NCBI GenBank assembly: GCA_942493375.1
Contig: OW818698.1
Span: 4,774,001-4,838,000 of the forward strand
Length of the DNA stretch: 64,000 bases
Reading direction: 5' to 3'
From: G942493375 sp942493375
GTDB lineage: Bacteria > Armatimonadota > UBA5829
Below are positions 54,095 through 62,876 of the stretch, piece by piece. Both the position numbers and the translations under genes were made by a program. The number at the start of each line of letters is the position of its first letter. The first letter of the stretch is position 1. The notes beneath the pieces were generated by a model. It had not been told where the DNA came from and searched no databases. It saw only the letters and a list, made by a program, of their open reading frames with translations.

Positions 54095-55540
54095 TTGAAA
54101 ACAAATCACAGTTTTCTATGTAATGCTAATAACATCGGTGCTTTCGATGTCGTTGTCTGCGGCGGCGGTCCTGCTGGTGTAGCCGCTGCTATCTCCTCTG
54201 CACGCGAAGGCGCCAAAACTCTGCTGGTTGAACAGTCCGGATACCTTGGGGGTGCTGCTACACAATCCCTTGTAGGAGTTTGGCTGGGAAGCTTTACGCG
54301 GGACCATAAGCATAAAGTCGTTGCCGGTATCTTTCAGGAAATCGTGGACCTACTGGTTGCTGAAGGCTCCGCAATCCCCGCTGAAAATGACAGACCAAAC
54401 AGGACCAGGCACGTCGGATACGGCGCCATTCACGGTGCCACTGTTCCTTTCGAGTTCGAGCCCTGCAAAAGAGTTCTTGAACAGCTGGCCATCCGGGAAG
54501 GCGTAACACTACTCTACTTTACCTCCTTTATACAATCTGATGTCGAAGATAACCACATCAAAGGACTCTTCCTGCACGGGAAATCCGGATTCAGTTACGT
54601 CTCTGCAAAATCAGTAGTCGATGCCACCGGAGATGCCGATGTCACCCATTCCTGCAATTGTCCAACGATTAAAGGCCGTGATGAAGACGGACTGATGACC
54701 CCTGGCACTCTGATCTTCCGCGTAGAAGATGCTGATTCGCGGGCCTGGGAGGACTACTGTAATCAGACCGGAGATGTAAGACTATCCAATATTATTAATC
54801 CACTCAAAGCAAATGGAAAATGGTCGTTTCCATTCGATACTGTCGTCCTGTGTGAAATGCCGCACCGAGGGAGTTTCTTTGTAAACGCTCTGTGCCAGTG
54901 TGGAGTAGATGGGACAGACGATGTCAGCCTGACCCAGGCATCCATCCAGCAGCGGACTGAAGCAGCCATATTAATGGATTTCCTGAAGAACTATGTTCCA
55001 GGATTCTACAATGCCAGAATGGTAGCCACTGCATCCAGAATAGGCATCCGCGAGACCCGTAGAATAGTGGGGGAATACACTCTGAAAGTCGAAGATATGA
55101 TAAATGGAACATCATTTGCGGATACAATAGCTTTGACCGGATTTGGCTGGGACTTATCCGATCCAAAGAAACCCTCGCACCAGCCTATGTTCAGTAAGAA
55201 ACTCGGTCACCCGTTCTCTGAAATCCCATACAGAACTCTGGTCCCAAAAGGTATAAACAACCTGATAGCAGCAGGCAGATGTATCTCAGTAGAACGGGAC
55301 GCATTAGGCCCGGTCCGCATACAACCCGCCTGCTTTGCAATGGGCCAGGCAGCAGGAATCGCCGCAGCATGGAATGCTGAGTCCGGTGCTGGCTTCAGCA
55401 AGATCAATACTGATATGCTAAGAAACCGGTTAATTGATTTAGGTGCCATCGTCTCCTGCAATGCCGAACTGGATGAAGAACTAGTCCAAAGCTGGACATC
55501 AGAGCATAAATCAGAAATTGCTGGTAAACCATCCACATAA
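54095..55540 (+). CDS. FAD-dependent oxidoreductase (FAD_oxidored/PF12831 type)
   Basis: A 481-residue flavoprotein. FAD-binding motif FDVVVCGGGPAGVAAAISSA (about residues 17-36) followed by the acidic residue in LLVEQSGYLGG; a mid-protein KSVVDATGDADV and the C-terminal GRCISVERDALGPVR, QAAGIAAA close the fold. The GYLGG-A-T segment is typical of this family, often found with plant-glycan genes, where no reaction is firmly established. Start is TTG at 54095 (AGG nine bases before). Lies between repeats, probably a separate unit from the DUF4838 array. Confidence 0.83.
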   Translation: MKTNHSFLCNANNIGAFDVVVCGGGPAGVAAAISSAREGAKTLLVEQSGYLGGAATQSLVGVWLGSFTRDHKHKVVAGIFQEIVDLLVAEGSAIPAENDRPNRTRHVGYGAIHGATVPFEFEPCKRVLEQLAIREGVTLLYFTSFIQSDVEDNHIKGLFLHGKSGFSYVSAKSVVDATGDADVTHSCNCPTIKGRDEDGLMTPGTLIFRVEDADSRAWEDYCNQTGDVRLSNIINPLKANGKWSFPFDTVVLCEMPHRGSFFVNALCQCGVDGTDDVSLTQASIQQRTEAAILMDFLKNYVPGFYNARMVATASRIGIRETRRIVGEYTLKVEDMINGTSFADTIALTGFGWDLSDPKKPSHQPMFSKKLGHPFSEIPYRTLVPKGINNLIAAGRCISVERDALGPVRIQPACFAMGQAAGIAAAWNAESGAGFSKINTDMLRNRLIDLGAIVSCNAELDEELVQSWTSEHKSEIAGKPST

Positions 55541-55570
55541 TAATGAGACTTACAAGCCTCCTAAATCCCC

Positions 55571-55609
55571 ATCTTGTTAATCTTGCAAATCTTGTTAATC
55601 CTGTTGAAT
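55571..55609. repeat. 9-bp tandem repeat AATCYTGTK
   Basis: ATCTTGTTAATCTTGCAAAT then CTTGTTAATCCTGTTGAAT: four units with changes. Just after the flavoprotein stop. Confidence 0.65.
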
Positions 55610-55762
55610 AATAAGTGCACGGTGTAATCCCATTGTGTGGCTTAACAGTCGCTGGTATCGCCCCATATTTCATACTGCGTTAAACTATTGTATACTTGTC
55701 ACTAGGGCGGCATCATTTCATCTCCTGACGTCTCTGAAATTATTCACCGGAAAGGCAATATT

Positions 55763-56746
55763 ATGCGTGATGTGAAATGGTTTGCAGACTGCGGTTGGGG
55801 AGTATTTTGCCATTACCTGGCAGCTCCCGCAAGTTGTGGTGATGAACCCGATTTAACCGCAGAGCAATGGAACAGACAAATAGATGCTTTCGATGTAGCA
55901 GGGCTTGCACAGCAGCTGAAATCAGTCCATGCCCGCTACTTCTTTATAACAATAGGCCAGGGTTCAGGCTTCTATTGTGCTCCAAATGAAACCTACGACC
56001 GCATCGCCGGTGTGAATCCAAGCAAGTGTTCTCAGCGTGACCTTGTTTTCGACCTCTATGATGCTCTGCAGCCATTAGGTATTGAGCTTCTTGTCTATGC
56101 ACCTGCAGACGGTTCCTGGGCAGACCACGAAGCCCGTGCAGGCCTTCAGCAGATTAGACACTGGAGTGATCCAAATCCACATCCCTACAACACGGATGAA
56201 TTCTGGTCTGAATACCGCCTGCCGGAGTTCCAGAGCAACTGGGAAGCCATATGCCGTGACTGGGCTATTCGCTGGGGTAATAAAGTCCGTGGCTGGTGGA
56301 TCGATGGAGCCTACGCTGCTCATATCCGCTATCCGGAAAATGAGGAACCGAATTTCAAGAGTTATGCTGCAGCACTCAGAGCAGGAAACCCGGACGCATT
56401 AATCGCTTTCAATCCAGGCGTATTGGTGCCTGTACTTCACTATACAGACCACGAGGACTTCACCGCAGGGGAGATATCCGATGCTTTCCCTGAATGCCCC
56501 GGCCAATTCGTAACCGGAGATAGCGGACACAAGGATCTTTATCACATCCTCTCCTATCTAGGCAGTTTCTGGGGCAGGGGAGAACCCAGGTTCCCGGATG
56601 AAATGGTCTCAGGATATACCAAACACATAATCAGCAAAGGTGGAGTAATCTCCTGGGATGTCCCGATCTCCAAAGCAGGTCTGATCCCCGAAGACCACAT
56701 AAACCAACTCAAATCAATCGGTGAATACATAATTCGGTCCAAATGA
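55763..56746 (+). CDS. Alpha-L-fucosidase-like glycosidase (GH29 type)
   Basis: A 327-residue enzyme with no signal peptide, consisting of little more than the barrel domain: GH29 members are usually 430 residues or more. The opening WFADCGWGVFCHY, then ARYFFITIGQGSGFYC, and nucleophile D181 in GWWIDGAY are the family marks. The C-terminal beta-sandwich normally present is missing or replaced by about 60 residues. Predicted to act on fucosylated or related sugars inside the cell. AAAGG lies upstream of the ATG; a TATACT box occurs at 55691-55696 but without a good -35. Its stop overlaps an early ATG of the next gene (ATGA). Confidence 0.72.
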   Translation: MRDVKWFADCGWGVFCHYLAAPASCGDEPDLTAEQWNRQIDAFDVAGLAQQLKSVHARYFFITIGQGSGFYCAPNETYDRIAGVNPSKCSQRDLVFDLYDALQPLGIELLVYAPADGSWADHEARAGLQQIRHWSDPNPHPYNTDEFWSEYRLPEFQSNWEAICRDWAIRWGNKVRGWWIDGAYAAHIRYPENEEPNFKSYAAALRAGNPDALIAFNPGVLVPVLHYTDHEDFTAGEISDAFPECPGQFVTGDSGHKDLYHILSYLGSFWGRGEPRFPDEMVSGYTKHIISKGGVISWDVPISKAGLIPEDHINQLKSIGEYIIRSK

Positions 56747-56766
56747 ATATAACCAGAGGTAAAGAA

Positions 56767-59700
56767 ATGCAGGTAATAAAAACCACAAAATATCTGTGCA
56801 TCGGATTAATGGTAATCCTCGCTGCACTCGCACTTGGAACCGTTTCATTTGCAGCAAAAAGCCGCACAAGCACAAAGTTGCCTGCATTAAGGAAAAAGCC
56901 TGTGAAAACCATAGCTTTACCAAAATCAGCAATCAACTATGTTGTTGCAGTCAATGGAAATGATGATGCTTCAGGCACACTGGCAGCTCCATTTGCTACA
57001 CTCGAACGCGCCAGAGACGAAATCCGTAAGTTCAAAACTTCAGGGCCGCTGGACAAACCGGTGAACGTATATATACGCGGCGGCATATATGAGTTGAAGC
57101 AAGCATTTTCGCTGAGCAAAGACGATTCCGGTACCACTCAGACACCCATTACTTACCAAGCATATGGAAACGAAAAACCTGTAATAATCGGCGGTCGCAC
57201 CATCACCGGCTGGCAGCCGTACAAGGGCAATATCGTCAAAGCTGATGTCAGCTCTCAGGGACTCAAGGATATCTATTTCCGCCAGCTCTTCTTCAATGGT
57301 AAACGGCAGATCCTCGCCCGCTACCCGAACTACGATGCTAACAATCCAGCCGCAGGTGGATGGCTCTATCAGGACGGCGACAAGGTCCCTATGTATAAAG
57401 ACATAGAAAATGAAAACCTGCGCACGTTCGTATACAAGCCGGAAGATAGACGGGACTGGGCTCATACTGACGAAGTAGAAGTGATGATCTTCCCCCGCTA
57501 CAACTGGTGGAACAACATCATCCGCATCGCATCCATCGATCGGGATACCCGCACAGTCACTCTTGCTGGTGACGCATCCTTCGGTAACAGGTATAACGAC
57601 CGCTATTATTACCAAAACGCTCTGGAAGAGCTCGATATGCCTGGAGAATGGTATCTGGACAACCGGACATGGACGCTATACTTCTGGCCGCCGTCTGATG
57701 TTGAAAAGGGCACAGTCTATGCACCTTCACTTCAGACGCTGGTAAATATGAAAGAAACTGCCAACATAACTTTCCGTCGGCTGACTCTGGAGTGCGCAGA
57801 TGGCACTGCTATAGTCCTTGATAATTGCACTAACTGCCTGATAGCCGGAAGCACAATCCGCAATGTCAGTGCCCACGCCCAGTCTGGTGAAGCGGCGATT
57901 GCCATCAACGGCGGCAAGAACAACGGTGCGGCAGGAAATGATATCAGTGAAGTTGGCTGCAATGCCGTTTCACTGGAGGGTGGCGATTACAACACTCTTG
58001 AACCGGCAGGCAACTATGCAGATAACAACTACATCCACCATGTAGGGATATATTATAAACAGGGTGTCGGTGTAGCCTGTAATGGTGTCGGCAACCGAAT
58101 ATCGCACAACTTAATCCATGACTGCCCCAGGTTCGGCATTTCATGGGGTGGAAACGACCATATCTTCGAATACAACGAGATCAGGCACTGCACACTTGAG
58201 ACAGCCGATACCGGGGCAATATATTCCTGGCAGATGGACTGGACCAAGCGTGGCACCATAATGCGTTACAACTACCTGCACGATATCATCGGCTTCGGTC
58301 AGGAAAATGGCAAGTGGACTTATCCGACCATGAACTGGGGTATCTACATGGACGATGGTACCTGCGGAGTCCATGTATACGGAAATATTGTAGCCAGAAC
58401 CATTTTAGGCGGCGTCCATTATCACGGAGGCCGTGACAATGTGGTTGAGAACAACATCCTGATCGACGGACGTGATTCCCAGGTCCAGTTCAGTGGTTAT
58501 GTCAAAGGCGGGCATCCAGTCCCATACATAACGTCATTCTGGGAAAAGTTCTCCGGCACACCAGCTTATGACAAATACCCCGGCTTAGCCGAACTCAAAA
58601 AAAGCCTTGAAGATTCCTGGCAGATGTCAGGCAACAAATTCAACCGCAACATCGTAGCCTACTCCAATCCCAGGGCAAAAATGTATGCCCACTACAACCT
58701 TCCATATGACAAGACCGAAGCCGATTACAACCTGATCTGGCATAACAAACTGCCAATCCTGACGGGAAACGCCGCGCTAAAGGGGACCACCGGCCCGAAC
58801 CTTATTCCTAATACTGACTTTGAAGACGGTGCCAACGGCGAAATGCCCACCAACTGGATGTGGCAGATACAGCCCGAAGGCTCAAAAGCCGGAGTAGATA
58901 CTCAGGTGTTTCATTCCGGAAAACAATCAATTCGCTTCGAGGGTCATGGGACTATTACCGATGCCAGTGGACAGGTTCTATCACCGAGTCTGATGAGTGA
59001 TGAAATACCTATCACACCGGGAGAGACTTATAGGCTCAGTGCATTCATAAAAGCATCAGCGCCGAATACTCACATCTCTATGATGGCACAGGCCTACAGT
59101 CCCAACCTTTTCTGGTGGGGAAAAGGGATAAATGACAGAGAGGGCACAAACGACAGAGCTGGAACTGACTGGAAGGAACTCGAAGTCATATTCAAGTTCC
59201 CAGCACCCGGTGATGCAGACTACAAACCCGAAATGAAAAGCATTCGGGTACGATTGGATGTAATGCAGGAAGGGGGCATATTCTGGGTTGATGATGTAAA
59301 GCTTCAGAAAGTAATGGTTATGAGCGAATGGGAGTCCTGGCAGTCACTAGGTCTGGACAAGCACTCCATTATTGCCGACCCACTGTTTGTCAACGCAGCC
59401 AAAGATGATTACCGCCTCAAACCCAACTCACCGGCATTCAAACTCGGTTTCAAACAGATTCCAGTTGAGAAAATAGGACCCTACAAGAACGAACTCCGTG
59501 CAACCTGGCCGATTAAACAGGCAGTCGGTGTCCGTGAAACAATGAAAATAGACTGGTCAGGAGAAAACAAACCGCCCGCGCCTCCACGCAACACGACACC
59601 GTTCGTAGTCAAAAAGACTGCAACTCCAATTACCATTGATGGTGTAGCGTCCTCCGGAGAATGGCCGGAAGCTCAAATGATCTTGAAACAGGACCCGGGT

Positions 59701-60183
59701 AGAATGCCGATATCCAGTGAACCGTGCACAGCTACTGCCTGCCACGACGACACGAATCTTTATTTCACAGTAACAGTTCCAATAAAGGACTCAAAGAAGC
59801 TGAAACTTGGCAGTTCATGGGGTACGGACGATGGTGCAGAGGTCTGCTTCCAGGATGTATCTGGTATCAATTTCGGCCCTGTCTTTGTGTTACACAGTTT
59901 CGCATCAGGCAAATTTGAAAGCAGCACCGAAGCCGGAGCACCGGACAATGCAGTAAAAAAACTGGGGAGTGCAGTAAAATACACCGCCAAAGTCAGCGCC
60001 ACCCAGTGGACCGGAGAATGGGCCATCCCACTCTCCGCTGCCGGTATTAATTACAAACCAGGCCTGAAACTAGCCTTCAACACCGGAGTAAACCGAACCC
60101 AGACCAGCGAATGGATAATCTGGGTAGGAGCTCTGGCCCAAACCTGGAACATGTCAGAAGCAGGATATCTGGTCTTGGAATAA
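56767..60183 (+). CDS. Secreted right-handed beta-helix protein with two C-terminal binding-like domains
   Basis: A 1138-residue exported protein. Start at 56767 has GAGG seven bases before it; an ATG at 56743 overlapping the previous stop is possible. Signal peptide ends TVSFAA. Residues about 60-640 are a beta-helix with the common beginning YVVAVNGNDDASGTLAAPFA and repeats such as NITFRRLTLECADG and GNRISHNLIHDC, a fold used by GH120/GH141 and pectin lyases. Residues about 675-845 look like a CBM4/9 sandwich (NLIPNTDFEDGANGEMPTNW). Residues about 955-1138 are CBM9-like (TPITIDGVASSGEWPEAQMI). A polysaccharide-acting enzyme is likely; which bond is unknown. Confidence 0.75.
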   Translation: MQVIKTTKYLCIGLMVILAALALGTVSFAAKSRTSTKLPALRKKPVKTIALPKSAINYVVAVNGNDDASGTLAAPFATLERARDEIRKFKTSGPLDKPVNVYIRGGIYELKQAFSLSKDDSGTTQTPITYQAYGNEKPVIIGGRTITGWQPYKGNIVKADVSSQGLKDIYFRQLFFNGKRQILARYPNYDANNPAAGGWLYQDGDKVPMYKDIENENLRTFVYKPEDRRDWAHTDEVEVMIFPRYNWWNNIIRIASIDRDTRTVTLAGDASFGNRYNDRYYYQNALEELDMPGEWYLDNRTWTLYFWPPSDVEKGTVYAPSLQTLVNMKETANITFRRLTLECADGTAIVLDNCTNCLIAGSTIRNVSAHAQSGEAAIAINGGKNNGAAGNDISEVGCNAVSLEGGDYNTLEPAGNYADNNYIHHVGIYYKQGVGVACNGVGNRISHNLIHDCPRFGISWGGNDHIFEYNEIRHCTLETADTGAIYSWQMDWTKRGTIMRYNYLHDIIGFGQENGKWTYPTMNWGIYMDDGTCGVHVYGNIVARTILGGVHYHGGRDNVVENNILIDGRDSQVQFSGYVKGGHPVPYITSFWEKFSGTPAYDKYPGLAELKKSLEDSWQMSGNKFNRNIVAYSNPRAKMYAHYNLPYDKTEADYNLIWHNKLPILTGNAALKGTTGPNLIPNTDFEDGANGEMPTNWMWQIQPEGSKAGVDTQVFHSGKQSIRFEGHGTITDASGQVLSPSLMSDEIPITPGETYRLSAFIKASAPNTHISMMAQAYSPNLFWWGKGINDREGTNDRAGTDWKELEVIFKFPAPGDADYKPEMKSIRVRLDVMQEGGIFWVDDVKLQKVMVMSEWESWQSLGLDKHSIIADPLFVNAAKDDYRLKPNSPAFKLGFKQIPVEKIGPYKNELRATWPIKQAVGVRETMKIDWSGENKPPAPPRNTTPFVVKKTATPITIDGVASSGEWPEAQMILKQDPGRMPISSEPCTATACHDDTNLYFTVTVPIKDSKKLKLGSSWGTDDGAEVCFQDVSGINFGPVFVLHSFASGKFESSTEAGAPDNAVKKLGSAVKYTAKVSATQWTGEWAIPLSAAGINYKPGLKLAFNTGVNRTQTSEWIIWVGALAQTWNMSEAGYLVLE

Positions 60184-60211
60184 GCATCCAGAACTTTATC
60201 ATCCTACCGGT

Positions 60212-60303
60212 GATTGTCATCCTGAATGCAATGAAGGATCTAGTGTAAATGTGTTAGCATTTACACCTGCTTTGAGATCCTTCATTGCATTCAGGATGAC
60301 AAT
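60212..60303. repeat. Inverted repeat, GCAATGAA subtype
   Basis: GATTGTCATCCTGAATGCAA (left arm 60212-60241) and its inverse (60276-60303) flank an inner hairpin TGTAAATG-TGTTAG-CATTTACA. A cleanly nested double stem-loop. Confidence 0.85.
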
Positions 60304-60345
60304 CCCAGCAGGATTACAGCATCAACATCCCATATTCCCCTCTGT

Positions 60346-60377
60346 TAGTCTTGTAAATCCTGTTAATCCTGTCTAAA
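60346..60377. repeat. 9-bp tandem repeat AATCYTGTK
   Basis: TAGTCTTGTAAATCCTGTTA then ATCCTGTCTAAAA; nearly the same string as 62801-62833. Confidence 0.7.
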
Positions 60378-60417
60378 ATGAGTAAACGTCATTCAGCCCC
60401 AGCAAAGGATATGAACA

Positions 60418-62802
60418 ATGAACCCCAACGAATACCAGCAGCTGCAAAACTCCGCATATCGTATCACAGCGCAGGTGATCGATAGCTATGTCCACATAAT
60501 CCTGGAAGACCTTCTGCTGGGCATCAAAGTAGCTGACGGTCCCTGTATCTACCGGACAATGCGTGAATGTATAAAGTCACAGCAGATACTCCATAATCCT
60601 GTTATATCAACAAGAGAGGATATCCTGACAATACATGGCAAACTCGCTGGACTAGACATAGAACACACATTCCACCTGCCTGCCGACCGTCCTATATTAG
60701 AGGAAACAATACAACTACATAACAACACAAAGGTAGACATCGCTCTTTCAGAACTCCGCATATACCTGCAGCGTAAGCTCACAGACCAAACAGGAAGTGA
60801 ACTCCCGGAGCTAGCAAATGACCGCTGGGTAGCCTTGCCGATGAGATGCCGTGCAGACGTAGTCAACCCGCTCGATTATAGTCTTACAGATTTGCTCGTA
60901 AAGCCAGGCCGTGAATACCTGCCAGCCGAATCCTGGACAACCCCCAAAGCCCTCACTTCATCACACCACGTCTCTGAAGCATGGGCCTGGACACACAGAG
61001 ACAACACGCTGGGGATATTCTGTTTCAGCCAGGAAAACATGCTGTTTAGTGTCGTTTCAGTTGAAGATACTCCTGATGGTAAAGCGTTATGCTTCGGTGG
61101 TACTGCAATGATAGCAAGAGAACCTGCAGCATTGACTCGAATAACACCAGGTCAAACAGTAGATCTCGGTATAATCCGATATCAGACCGTCCAGGGAGAT
61201 TTCAAGCAGGCAAACTACGCATTTCGGGCAATGCTGGATGAAAAGGGCTGCAGGTTCCCATCCAATTACGACCCTCCAGTCCACTGGGAACAGCTCTACG
61301 ACATGGAAGGTGCCTGGAATGGTCGTATTAATGCCTATACTCAGGATGCTCTGGATAAAGAAGCAGCAAAGGGTTGTGAATACTCCTGCGATGCTCTGTA
61401 TCTCGATCCAGGTTGGGACACAACATTCGGTTCATTTCTCTGGGGAGAAGACTGGTTAGGACCCAGAGACCAATGGATTCAACGGATCAAAGAACAGTTC
61501 GGTCTCAAAATCGCATTGCACTGCCCGATGCCTCCCTGGTCCACCCACGCTGGCCTGGAAATGGGTCCAGTAAACCTGCAGGACTGGCCAGAAGACTGTC
61601 GCCGCGTGCTCCCTTTGGAATCATCCTATTTGAATATTGATCTGGGAGATGACTACCAGGTCTCTAAAGTCCGTCTTACCAACGTCAACATGAAGCTGCG
61701 TATATTAGTCGCCGAACCCTCCGAAGCCGGGACTAACGACTGGAGATTAGCAGCCCAGGATGATGAATTGGGTTCTCTTGGAGTATACGAGTTTGGTGCG
61801 ACCACAACCCGCTGGATCCGCATCGAGTCCCTGGACAAGGTTTCAATGCTCCATTTTGGAAGCATTGAAATCTACAAAGCCGGTGAATCATCTCCATTTC
61901 AAACGTTTACTCAGCAGGAACTCTTGGATGCCAGAACAGGACCGGTGTTGTGTATGGGTTCACAGCAATTTCTTGCAGAGGCAGAAAAGAGATTACTGGA
62001 GCACTGTGCGGATGGAGTTGCGTTCCTCATGTTTGATGGCACCTGGTGGAATGGTGAATGCACCGATCCCGGGCACGGTCATCCCATTCCCTACCGCAAG
62101 GAAGACCACATTTGTGCCTGCGTTGATCTTACAAAGCGCATCCACGACCATTATCCAAACGTAATAATCGAAATGCACGATATGCTCAACGGAGGAGCCG
62201 CGCAGCGTATGACTCCGGTCTACTACAAATATGGACTCCCCGGCAGCTACGATGAAAACTGGGGTTTCGAACTGATGTGGGATCCGATGGCAGACCTGCA
62301 GAGCGGACGTTCCAGAGCTCTCTATTACTACAACCTCGGCTGCAATGTCCCGATCTATCTGCATATAGACTTGCGAAAAGACAATGAGAACTGTGTGGTC
62401 CTCTGGTACTTCGCGTCAACCTGCCGCCACCTGGGTATAGGAGGCACACACGCCGACCCCAAAGTCGTCCAGTCCCAGAAAGAAGCAATGCGCCTGTACC
62501 AGAATCTGGTCAGGTTCTATAAAAGAGGAGACTTCTACGGTATAACCGAAGAAATCCACATCCACTCGCTGCCGGATGAAAATGCATGCGTAATAAACCT
62601 GTTTAACCTGTCCAATGAGTCCCGAATAATAGCCGGACAAATCCCATTAGCAGATCTAAATATAGACCAGTCAGCAACCCATACCACTTCATCGACATGG
62701 GCAACAATAACAAATGGAATACTGTATGTATCCCAGGAAATGCCCCCCTGGTCAGCAGAAGTGGCTTCAGTAAATCCCATTGATGTGAGGAGAGGTAAAT
62801 AA
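60418..62802 (+). CDS. GH-D-like glycosidase barrel with an inserted discoidin-like domain
   Basis: A 794-residue protein with no signal peptide. The first 280 residues are an N-terminal beta-supersandwich as in GH36/GH97. The barrel begins near residue 285 (CDALYLDPGWDTTFGSFLWG, LKIALHCPMPPWSTHAG), is interrupted at about 400-492 by a discoidin-like domain (SSYLNIDLGDDYQVSKVRLT, TTRWIRIESLDKV), and resumes at DGVAFLMFDGTWWNGEC, with D540 in MFDG as a candidate catalytic residue, then VIIEMHDMLNGG. A C-terminal beta domain ends the protein. Likely an alpha-glycosidase, substrate unknown. AAGGA lies eight bases before the ATG. Confidence 0.65.
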   Translation: MNPNEYQQLQNSAYRITAQVIDSYVHIILEDLLLGIKVADGPCIYRTMRECIKSQQILHNPVISTREDILTIHGKLAGLDIEHTFHLPADRPILEETIQLHNNTKVDIALSELRIYLQRKLTDQTGSELPELANDRWVALPMRCRADVVNPLDYSLTDLLVKPGREYLPAESWTTPKALTSSHHVSEAWAWTHRDNTLGIFCFSQENMLFSVVSVEDTPDGKALCFGGTAMIAREPAALTRITPGQTVDLGIIRYQTVQGDFKQANYAFRAMLDEKGCRFPSNYDPPVHWEQLYDMEGAWNGRINAYTQDALDKEAAKGCEYSCDALYLDPGWDTTFGSFLWGEDWLGPRDQWIQRIKEQFGLKIALHCPMPPWSTHAGLEMGPVNLQDWPEDCRRVLPLESSYLNIDLGDDYQVSKVRLTNVNMKLRILVAEPSEAGTNDWRLAAQDDELGSLGVYEFGATTTRWIRIESLDKVSMLHFGSIEIYKAGESSPFQTFTQQELLDARTGPVLCMGSQQFLAEAEKRLLEHCADGVAFLMFDGTWWNGECTDPGHGHPIPYRKEDHICACVDLTKRIHDHYPNVIIEMHDMLNGGAAQRMTPVYYKYGLPGSYDENWGFELMWDPMADLQSGRSRALYYYNLGCNVPIYLHIDLRKDNENCVVLWYFASTCRHLGIGGTHADPKVVQSQKEAMRLYQNLVRFYKRGDFYGITEEIHIHSLPDENACVINLFNLSNESRIIAGQIPLADLNIDQSATHTTSSTWATITNGILYVSQEMPPWSAEVASVNPIDVRRGK

Positions 62803-62833
62803 TCTTGTAAATCCTGTTAATCCTGTCTAAAAT
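62801..62833. repeat. 9-bp tandem repeat AATCYTGTK
   Basis: AATCTTGTAAATCCTGTTAA then TCCTGTCTAAAA, overlapping the last two bases of the GH-D-like gene. Confidence 0.7.
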
Positions 62834-62876
62834 AAGCAGGCATCAATCGAGATGGCAAACGTAAAAGGAGACCAAA

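Noticed and set aside
53895..54104. 69-codon minus-strand frame with a repeated peptide
   Set aside because: It is only the translation of the 35-bp tandem repeat.
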